A stretch of DNA of 56,017 nucleotides, taken from NCBI GenBank assembly GCA_002839335.1, contig PGXU01000018.1, positions 2,075 to 58,091 on the forward strand. The letters run 5' to 3'. Of the stretch, positions 50,441 through 56,017 are shown in pieces. Position 1 is the stretch's first letter. Each line of letters opens with the position of its first letter. This DNA is from Spirochaetae bacterium HGW-Spirochaetae-4 (GTDB taxonomy: Bacteria; Spirochaetota; Spirochaetia; Sphaerochaetales; Sphaerochaetaceae). Made by a program: the position numbers and the translations under genes. The notes beneath the pieces are model-generated. The model searched no databases. It was given only the letters and a program-made list of their open reading frames with translations, and had not been told where the DNA came from.

Positions 50441-51171
50441 TTTCCAAGGAATATGGCAACGGCATGCAGCGGATTACCCATGACAAGATTTCCGAGACCG
50501 CATTGCAGAGCATTAAACTCTACATCCTGGACAACAATCTCAAGGCCGGGGATCTGCTGCCGTCAGAAACCGAGCTGTCGGGAACCCTTGGCATCAGCCG
50601 GGCATCGATCAGGGAGGCCTTCCGGTCACTCGAGGCACTCGGCATCATCGTTACCGCCCAAGGCAAGGGACGGTATATCAGGGATTTCAATTATGAGGCG
50701 ATGGTCGAGAATCTCAGCTATAACCTGAAGATCCATGTCGACGATTTTCGGCAGATCATCGACGTCCGCATGGCATTGGAAGAATCGTTTCTCAAGAAAT
50801 CCATGGAAATCCTGAACGAGGACGACTATAGGGAATTGGAACTATTGCTGGAACGGATGCAGCGGCAAGTCGACGACAACCTCTCCGAGGAAGAACTGGT
50901 CAAGACCCACACCCTGTTCCACCAAAAGCTGTATGCGAAGCTGAACAACAACCTGTTGGAGAGCCTGATCGGCATGTTCTCCACATTCCAGCGGTTCCTG
51001 ACCGTCATGAAGCGGTACAAGACGAGCAACTATGTCGAATTCATAGCCTTGCACCGCGACCTGATCACCATGTTGCGTTCACACGACCCGTCCCAAGTCC
51101 ACGATTGCCTCAAACAGCACTTCAAGGACGTCATCAATTGGAGTTCTGAACATCAGGATCACATGATCTGA
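50437..51171 (+). CDS. GntR family regulator (FadR/FCD type), amino-sugar operon
   Basis: 244 aa. wHTH about 15-85 (SIKLYILDNNLKAGDLLPSETELSGTLGISRASIREAFRSLEALGIIVTAQGKGRYI), helical FCD domain about 95-235 (DVRMALEESFLKK, HTLFHQKLYAKLNN, HRDLITMLRSHDPSQVHDCLKQHF). Second gene of the operon, overlapping nagA. Probably autoregulates through 49235-49245. Confidence 0.9.
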   Translation: MISKEYGNGMQRITHDKISETALQSIKLYILDNNLKAGDLLPSETELSGTLGISRASIREAFRSLEALGIIVTAQGKGRYIRDFNYEAMVENLSYNLKIHVDDFRQIIDVRMALEESFLKKSMEILNEDDYRELELLLERMQRQVDDNLSEEELVKTHTLFHQKLYAKLNNNLLESLIGMFSTFQRFLTVMKRYKTSNYVEFIALHRDLITMLRSHDPSQVHDCLKQHFKDVINWSSEHQDHMI

Positions 51172-51201
51172 TGCAGACAATATCACTAAGGAGGAATTGA
51201 G

Positions 51202-52197
51202 ATGAAAAGACTACTTCTTGTCATCTGCATGGTTGCCATCGCCCTGACGATGGTGTTTGCCCAAGCTCAAACAGAGAAGGCAATGACTATCAAACTCGGA
51301 CATATCCGGGATGCCGAACATCCGACCCACAAGGGCGCGTTGCTGTTCGCCGACCTGGTGAAGGAAAAGTCAGACGGTCGCATCACCGTGAATGTGTATC
51401 CCAACAGCCAGTTGGGTGGAATCCAGGAAATGTTCGCCCAAATGAAGACCGGGGATCTTGAACTCGTGTACGGTGGCATCAACACCCTCGCGTTCATAAA
51501 GGGTGGAGAGGCGTATGAGATCACGGCCATTCCGTTCTTGTACCGCGACTACGAGCATATGCGCAAAGCCATGCTTTCCGATGCTTTCAAACCGATCATG
51601 GCCGAGGCAGAGAAGGCTACCGGGGTAAAGATACTGAACATCACCGGCGATACAGCCCCGCGCGGATTGACCGCAAACAAAAAAATTCTGAGCCCGGCCG
51701 ATTTCAAAGGATTGAAGATCAGGACAGCAGCCAGCGAAGTCGTGTTGCGTGTCATGAAGAAGCTCGGAGCGCTCCCACAGCAAGTCCCGTTCGCCGATCT
51801 GTATGTCTCGCTGAAGACCGGAGTGGTGGATGCCCAGGAGAACGGAGCTATCACCGTGGCCAACACCAGTATGTTCGAAGTCCAGAAGTTCTACATGAAG
51901 ACCGACTATATCCGCGATATCGAAACGTTCTACATGAGCCCTTCGTTCTACGATTCGCTGTCGGAAGCCGACCGCCAGATACTGCTCGATGCGAGTGAGG
52001 AAGCGGGAGAACTGGTCACACAGTTGACCGTAGAGCAGTTGGATACCGCGTACGACAAGCTTGCCGAGCATATGACCGTGGTCACCGAACCTGAGATGCG
52101 CTTGGGTGAGATCCGCTCGGCATTGGAAGGTGTCTTCGACGATTGGGAAGGCGTGAAATGGCCGGCCGGTCTACTTGAGAAGATCCGGAACATGTAA
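51202..52197 (+). CDS. TRAP transporter solute-binding protein (DctP family), operon 4
   Basis: 331 aa, signal peptide about 1-21 (MKRLLLVICMVAIALTMVFA|QAQTEKA). FKGLKIRTAASEVVLRVMKKLGALPQQVPFADLYVSLKTGVVDAQENGAI is the DctP core with the ligand Arg. Ribosome site AAGGAGG. Solute presumably an amino sugar derivative or acidic amino sugar, judged from nagA/nagB-like neighbours; TRAP systems for sialic acid are a known precedent. Confidence 0.92.
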   Translation: MKRLLLVICMVAIALTMVFAQAQTEKAMTIKLGHIRDAEHPTHKGALLFADLVKEKSDGRITVNVYPNSQLGGIQEMFAQMKTGDLELVYGGINTLAFIKGGEAYEITAIPFLYRDYEHMRKAMLSDAFKPIMAEAEKATGVKILNITGDTAPRGLTANKKILSPADFKGLKIRTAASEVVLRVMKKLGALPQQVPFADLYVSLKTGVVDAQENGAITVANTSMFEVQKFYMKTDYIRDIETFYMSPSFYDSLSEADRQILLDASEEAGELVTQLTVEQLDTAYDKLAEHMTVVTEPEMRLGEIRSALEGVFDDWEGVKWPAGLLEKIRNM

Positions 52198-52205
52198 TGC
52201 TTGAA

Positions 52206-52256
52206 CTGTGGGTGCTGTGGGAACAGCCGGAGTCTTATCCGGATTGTTACCCACAG
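52206..52256 (+). promoter_or_regulatory. Intercistronic nested hairpin after the TRAP 4 binding-protein gene
   Basis: Outer stem CTGTGGGT (52206-52213) / ACCCACAG (52249-52256) encloses CCGGA / TCCGG (52227-52231, 52238-52242). No strong U-run. It occupies the same place as the hairpins in TRAP operons 1-3. Confidence 0.68.
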
Positions 52257-52285
52257 CCCTTCACATGTGTCGATAGGGAGCCTGT

Positions 52286-53563
52286 ATGATTCTTATAATG
52301 TTCTTCCTTCTGTTTTTCATGATCGGACTCGGATTCAGCATCTGGTTCTCCATGGGCGCGAGCGGCGTGGCCTATCTGTTGATACGGGGAGATGTTTCGC
52401 TGCGTCTCATCGTCTCGCAGATGGTGGCGGGGGTCAACTCCGACACCTTGATAGCCATACCCTTCTTCATCTTGGCCGGTAACCTCATGAGCGTGTCCGG
52501 AATCACCAGGAAACTCACCGACTTCGCCGATTTCTTCGTGGGGCAGTTCAGGGCCGGCCTAGCGTATGTGTCCATTGTCGTGAGCATATTCATGGCCGGA
52601 ATCTCCGGTTCGGCGGTTTCCGATGCCAGCAGCACCTCAGCGGTCCTGCATCCCATCATGAAGCGTCGTGGTTACGACGATACCTTCTCAGCCGCGATCA
52701 ACTCGAGTTCCGCAGTAATCGGCCCTATCATTCCGCCGAGCATTCCCATGCTCCAGATCGGTATCATCAGCGGTATTTCGATAGGGAGGATGTTCATCGG
52801 AGGTTTCATTCCCGGCCTGCTTATCGCGGCAATCCTGTGGATCCTGGTCACCTACCAAGCCAGGAAACGCGGGTACAAAGCGGTGGTTGTACAACGGTCC
52901 TGGCCGAAATTCAGGGGATTGGTCAAGGATACCATCCTTGCCTTGTTGGCCCCGCTTATCATAATCAGCGGTGTGGTGTTCGGCTTCGTCACCCTGGTGG
53001 AGGTTGCTGCGCTGTCGATCATCTATATCCTGGCCATTTCTGTATTCGTGTACAAGAGCATCACTGTGAAGTCCTTCTTCAAGACCATCACCGATACGGC
53101 GGTATTCTGCTCATCGATCATGGTGATCTTCGCCGTGGTCGGCATCTACCAATACATCGTCTCCAGCGAACAGCTTGGACAACAACTGCTCGCGCTTATC
53201 CAGACGATGAACCTGTCCAAGAATATGTTCCTGCTCGTCTCGTTGGTTTTTTTCCTGCTCATGGGTTGCATCCTGGATGCGGTTCCCGTCATGTTGATTT
53301 TTTTCCCCGTGCTGCTGCCGGTTGCCCTGGAACTGGGTATCGACCCGGTGCATTACGGTGTGATCGTGGTGTTCAACCTGATGATAGGGTTGGTCACACC
53401 ACCGGTCGGGGCATTGCTGTTCATCCAGACAAAGATCGCGAAGGTCGGTATCAACGAGTTGATCAAGGAGATGTGGCCGCACATCGGCGCTCTCGTCTTC
53501 GTGTTGGTCCTCATCACCTATGTTCCCCAGTTGGTCACGTGGTTGCCCAGCTTGATATTTTAG
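52286..53563 (+). CDS. TRAP transporter large permease (DctM family), operon 4
   Basis: 425 aa, about 12 transmembrane segments. Motifs: SIVVSIFMAGISGSAVSDASSTSAV, SAVIGPIIPPSIPMLQIG, GFVTLVEVAALSIIY (in place of the usual TPTEA) and IGLVTPPVGALLFIQTKIA. It precedes dctQ, the reverse of the usual P-Q-M order. A purine-poor region precedes the ATG (GGGAGCC at 8 nt). Confidence 0.92.
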   Translation: MILIMFFLLFFMIGLGFSIWFSMGASGVAYLLIRGDVSLRLIVSQMVAGVNSDTLIAIPFFILAGNLMSVSGITRKLTDFADFFVGQFRAGLAYVSIVVSIFMAGISGSAVSDASSTSAVLHPIMKRRGYDDTFSAAINSSSAVIGPIIPPSIPMLQIGIISGISIGRMFIGGFIPGLLIAAILWILVTYQARKRGYKAVVVQRSWPKFRGLVKDTILALLAPLIIISGVVFGFVTLVEVAALSIIYILAISVFVYKSITVKSFFKTITDTAVFCSSIMVIFAVVGIYQYIVSSEQLGQQLLALIQTMNLSKNMFLLVSLVFFLLMGCILDAVPVMLIFFPVLLPVALELGIDPVHYGVIVVFNLMIGLVTPPVGALLFIQTKIAKVGINELIKEMWPHIGALVFVLVLITYVPQLVTWLPSLIF

Positions 53564-53572
53564 GAGGTGCGC

Positions 53573-54043
53573 ATGTTCAGTCGAATAATGAAAAGATGCG
53601 AATCGATCATGACCATGTACACCGGCGCGTTGTTCTTCGGTGTGTTGTTGATAACTGTCACAAACATCGTATTGCGCAACGTGTTGAGCGTTTCCTGGCT
53701 GTTCATGGATGGACTGCTGCGGCTGCTGTTCATCTGGATGGTGTTTTCCGGCACCGCTGTGCTCTATTACCGCAACGACCACCTGGTCATGGATTTCTTC
53801 AGCGGCAAGTTCTCGCCCAAGATGGCCCGCAGGATCGATTTGATCCAGCAGCTGCTGTTCCTGGTGTTCATGGCAATCCTGGTGTTCTATGGGATGCAGA
53901 TAACGAAAGTCCGCATGGGGATTCCCTTCGAAACGTGGGATCTTCCGACCGGGTACGCCTATGTGGCGGTTCCCGTGAATGCCCTGGTGATGGGTTTGTT
54001 CTGTATAGAGAAAATTCTTACATTGAGAGGTAACGAAGTATGA
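53573..54043 (+). CDS. TRAP transporter small membrane subunit (DctQ family), operon 4
   Basis: 156 aa from ATG 53573 with AGGAGG 5 nt upstream. Four transmembrane segments; VSWLFMDGLLRLLFIWMVFSGTAVLYYRNDHLVMDFF is the DctQ region. It lies after dctM and overlaps the SIS gene by 4 nt (ATGA). Confidence 0.88.
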   Translation: MFSRIMKRCESIMTMYTGALFFGVLLITVTNIVLRNVLSVSWLFMDGLLRLLFIWMVFSGTAVLYYRNDHLVMDFFSGKFSPKMARRIDLIQQLLFLVFMAILVFYGMQITKVRMGIPFETWDLPTGYAYVAVPVNALVMGLFCIEKILTLRGNEV

Positions 54044-54798
54044 CCAAAGAGACACAAACGTACCTGGATACCACCAGTTCCTTGTTCCAGAAGATCGCAA
54101 CCGACAATCCTCAGCTCGAGGCGGCCGGCAAGGTGATAGCAGACGAGATCGCCCGTGGTGGACTGATCCACGTCATCGGCCCGGGTGGACACTCGAATAT
54201 TGCCGTCGAAGAGGTCCTGTGGCGTGCCGGAGGATTGGTCCCCATCAATTCGATCCTCGATGCGGGAACAAACCTGATCCACGGGGCCAAACGCTCCAAT
54301 TATGTCGAACGGACAGTCGGGTATGCGAAGCAGGTGCTGGATTCGTACCGGGTCGGACGCGTGCCGGGCGAGGTGATTGTCATTGTGAATGCATATGGCA
54401 TCAACCCCATGACCATCGATACCGTGGAGGAAGCCCGCAAGCGCAAGATGAAGTCGATCGCGATCACATCACGGTCCTTTGCCGATGCCTTGGCTCCCGA
54501 CCATCCTTCCCGTCATCCGTCGGGCAAGAACCTCTACCAGGAAGCCGATTATTTCATCAACTGCCATCTGCCCTATGGCGATGCGGTCGTGGATGTCGAT
54601 GGTGTCTCCCAGCGGGTAGGGCCGACAGCGACCCTCTGCAATGTATTCAGCATCAACCTGTTGATGATCGAAGCGATCCGGCAACTGGCACTCATGGGGA
54701 TCGACCCTCCGTTGTGGATGAGCGCGAATCTTCCCGGTGGCGATGCGGCGAACAAAGCCAACGAAGAGGCGTACATGCCTCGTATAAAACATTTGTAA
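54040..54798 (+). CDS. SIS-domain protein (UPF0309-type sugar isomerase-like)
   Basis: 252 aa. GGLIHVIGPGGHSNIAVEEVLWRAGGLVPINSILD is the sugar-phosphate-binding SIS start, GEVIVIVNAYGINPMTIDTVEEARKRKMKSIAITSRSFADAL the second half. It resembles the UPF0309/YhhW-type SIS proteins; MurQ-like etherase motifs are not seen. It probably handles a phospho-amino-sugar, as isomerase or as sensor. Coupled to dctQ and followed by the NagB-like gene. Confidence 0.8.
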   Translation: MTKETQTYLDTTSSLFQKIATDNPQLEAAGKVIADEIARGGLIHVIGPGGHSNIAVEEVLWRAGGLVPINSILDAGTNLIHGAKRSNYVERTVGYAKQVLDSYRVGRVPGEVIVIVNAYGINPMTIDTVEEARKRKMKSIAITSRSFADALAPDHPSRHPSGKNLYQEADYFINCHLPYGDAVVDVDGVSQRVGPTATLCNVFSINLLMIEAIRQLALMGIDPPLWMSANLPGGDAANKANEEAYMPRIKHL

Positions 54799-54811
54799 AG
54801 GTGGTAGGACA

Positions 54812-55786
54812 ATGGGCATGAAAGCGGGTGGGACAAATCTCACCATAGTCGCCAATGAACAGGCGATGGGACTCCAAAGTGCGGCATTGGCTGTCGCTTC
54901 CCTCAAGCAAGCGGTCACAGCGGGAAAGCATCCGGTCATGTGGATGATGGCGGCCCCCAGCGGTTTCTCCTTCTACAAGGCCTTCGCCGATGCTGCAAAG
55001 CACGATGAAAAGCTGCAATCCATACTGAAGGAGACGGAGTTCTACCAGTTCGACGATTATCCGGTAGGGCCCCAGGATCCACGGTTTCCGATAACATTCC
55101 GCCATTTGCTCGAAACCAGCTTCTTTGGCCCCTTGGAGCAGTTGCTTGGACCATTGCCCGGCAAACACCTGCTGGACCTCCAAGGCGATGCGAACGACGA
55201 CCAGGTTGCCCGCGACTACCAGGACCGCTTGCAGGCGGCATGCTCCGATCCGAAGAGCTATGTGCTGGAGATCAAGGGGATCGGTATGGATGGACACTGG
55301 GGATTCCATGGAAGCGAGACACCCCTTGATGATCCGGCCGCCTATATGCGGGTAACGATGAATGCCCTGAATGTGCAGCAACAGATGCTCGATTGGCCGC
55401 AATACTTTCCGACTGCCGAGTCTGTTCCGACAGAGGCGTATACTGCGAACGTAGCGTTGTTCATGCAGGCCGACATGGTGATTGATCTGGTTCCCCAAGC
55501 AGGCAAGGCGTTCGCTGTACTGGCCTGTTATGGACCCGAGGAGGTCTCAAACCTGGTGCCTTCGTCCAAATTGAAAGACCACCCGAATTCCCATGCGTTC
55601 TTGACCGAGGCCGCCTCATGGGCATTGATGGAATACCGCAGGCAACAGAAGCTTGATCCGAAGGCGGTGGGGTTGGACAGCTCGATCGTCGAGCGGTTGC
55701 TGCCGATTTGGCGAAATCAGGAGAACACGGCCTTGGAAAAACATAACAAGGAAGAGATGTTGGCAGTCATTGGCAAGCTCTTCTAA
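54812..55786 (+). CDS. Glucosamine-6-phosphate deaminase-like protein (NagB/6PGL superfamily)
   Basis: 324 aa, longer than usual NagB (about 240-270). The key segment LEIKGIGMDGHWGFHGSETPL matches NagB GxGxDGHxAFNEP, with Asp-Gly-His kept and the following Asn-Glu-Pro replaced by His-Gly-Ser-Glu. ADMVIDLVPQAGKAFAV matches the late NagB core. It probably deaminates and isomerises a phosphorylated amino sugar; the altered loop argues for a substrate other than GlcN-6-P. The stop codon lies in the loop of a terminator-like hairpin. Confidence 0.7.
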   Translation: MGMKAGGTNLTIVANEQAMGLQSAALAVASLKQAVTAGKHPVMWMMAAPSGFSFYKAFADAAKHDEKLQSILKETEFYQFDDYPVGPQDPRFPITFRHLLETSFFGPLEQLLGPLPGKHLLDLQGDANDDQVARDYQDRLQAACSDPKSYVLEIKGIGMDGHWGFHGSETPLDDPAAYMRVTMNALNVQQQMLDWPQYFPTAESVPTEAYTANVALFMQADMVIDLVPQAGKAFAVLACYGPEEVSNLVPSSKLKDHPNSHAFLTEAASWALMEYRRQQKLDPKAVGLDSSIVERLLPIWRNQENTALEKHNKEEMLAVIGKLF

Positions 55787-55798
55787 TAAGAGCTTGCC
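55772..55798 (+). terminator. Hairpin spanning the NagB-like stop codon
   Basis: Perfect 11-bp stem GGCAAGCTCTT (55772-55782) / AAGAGCTTGCC (55788-55798) with loop CTAAT. No U-run; the split repeat follows at 55801. Confidence 0.6.
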
Positions 55799-55800
55799 AA

Positions 55801-55836
55801 AGTACCAGGTACCATTTTTGAATTTTGTATACAGTT
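55801..55836. repeat. 58-bp element, copy 13, left part of a split copy
   Basis: Left arm AGTACCAGGTACC (55801-55813), spacer ATTTTTGAA, core TTTTGTATAC then divergence. The expected right arm is absent at the normal distance. Confidence 0.8.
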
Positions 55837-55847
55837 TGAACAATAAG

Positions 55848-55889
55848 ATACCCCAAATCTACACCTGAAGGTGAATCTGGGGTATTTGT
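55848..55889 (+). terminator. Intrinsic terminator between the two parts of repeat copy 13
   Basis: ATACCCCA...CACCT pairs with AGGTG...TGGGGTAT (55848-55885), with two small internal mismatches, followed by T-rich TTTGTT. It is a good end for the amino-sugar operon. Confidence 0.7.
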
Positions 55890-55895
55890 TGGCGA

Positions 55896-55909
55896 ATTTG
55901 TATACAAAA
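55896..55909. repeat. 58-bp element, copy 13, second core
   Basis: ATTTGTATACAAAA (55896-55909) is the core palindrome again; no clear GGTACC arm follows. Together with 55801-55836 it looks like one element interrupted by the terminator segment. Confidence 0.6.
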
Positions 55910-55923
55910 ACGAAAGTTGGGGG

Positions 55924-56016
55924 TCATCCGCATTTTGCGTGGTCAAGGGGTCCGAGAAGTGCTTGGGAGGAATTGGTCCATAACGTTTGCTTGGCCAGTT
56001 GCTTGATGTGGTCCGG
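55924..56016 (-). CDS. Possible C-terminal end of a gene entering from the right (partial)
   Basis: On the minus strand a frame runs from the window edge to TGA at 55924-55926 and reads PDHIKQLAKQTLWTNSSQAL and then LGPLDHAKCG. It looks protein-like but is only 30 residues long and matches no family I know. Confidence 0.3.
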   Translation of the reverse strand, partial: PDHIKQLAKQTLWTNSSQALLGPLDHAKCG

Positions 56017-56017
56017 G

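Noticed and set aside
9245-55909. Insertion sequences or classical MITEs with transposase ends
   Set aside because: No transposase in the window and no consistent target-site duplications that I can see; a small non-autonomous element cannot be excluded, but calling it an IS is unsupported.

Overview
The window looks like a chromosomal stretch of an anaerobic, heterotrophic spirochaete, probably Sphaerochaeta-like. The pointers are four TRAP transporter operons, solute-binding proteins whose signal peptides end in FAGGS, FASGA or FAQGG without a lipobox Cys, a class III ribonucleotide reductase behind a B12 riboswitch, and strong TTGACA/TATAAT promoters. Genus is an inference from gene content, not from a marker gene. 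The window holds about 52 protein genes, two of them cut by the window ends, a toxin gene with a stop codon, one gene remnant, one riboswitch and no rRNA or tRNA genes that I can see.

Layout. 1-9.2 kb: end of an M18 aminopeptidase, then a cluster with a ThDP enzyme, two nitroreductases, a Gfo/Idh/MocA oxidoreductase, an SDR and three DUF885-type putative metallopeptidases. 9.4-15.5 kb: a DUF3795 gene, then TRAP operon 1 with a GSA-aminomutase-like PLP enzyme and an FCD-type GntR regulator. 15.5-16.5 kb: a DUF3795 remnant and a mazEF pair whose toxin is broken by an amber codon. 16.6-24.6 kb: TRAP operon 2 with a near-duplicate PLP enzyme, an N-acyl-D-amino-acid deacylase, a second GntR and a LarA-like protein; it looks like an amino-acid-derivative catabolic unit. 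24.7-31.2 kb: MarR-MATE, two outer-membrane-type proteins, a diguanylate cyclase and an SLC13 carrier. 31.5-34.7 kb: B12 riboswitch-nrdD-nrdG. 34.7-39 kb: HAD phosphatase, small protein, MarR-pirin-nitroreductase, ridA, dapB. 39-49 kb: sugar or sugar-acid cluster (2-hydroxyacid dehydrogenase, GntR-LacI hybrid regulator, Fe-ADH, TRAP 3, FucU mutarotase, IlvD/Edd dehydratase, Zn-ADH). 49-55.8 kb: amino-sugar cluster (NagA-like, GntR, TRAP 4 in P-M-Q order, SIS protein, NagB-like).

The most striking signal is an interspersed 58-bp element built from three palindromes: GGTACC-W-GGTACC, 9 nt, TTTTGTATACAAAA, 9 nt, GGTACC-W-GGTACC. Twelve full-length copies, all exactly 58 bp, and one split copy lie between 9.2 kb and the right end; the first 9.2 kb has none. 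They sit at boundaries between functional modules, often abutting a stop codon. In several places they have been absorbed into coding sequence: the loop after the radical-SAM CxxxCxxC of NrdG, the ridA stop/dapB start, the dapB end, the start of the DUF3795 gene, and the C-terminal tails of a GGDEF protein and a Zn-ADH. This resembles what is known of Rickettsia palindromic elements, but I do not recognise this sequence as a named family. A second structured repeat of about 120 bp occurs twice in opposite orientation. All four TRAP operons carry a hairpin between the binding-protein gene and the permease genes.
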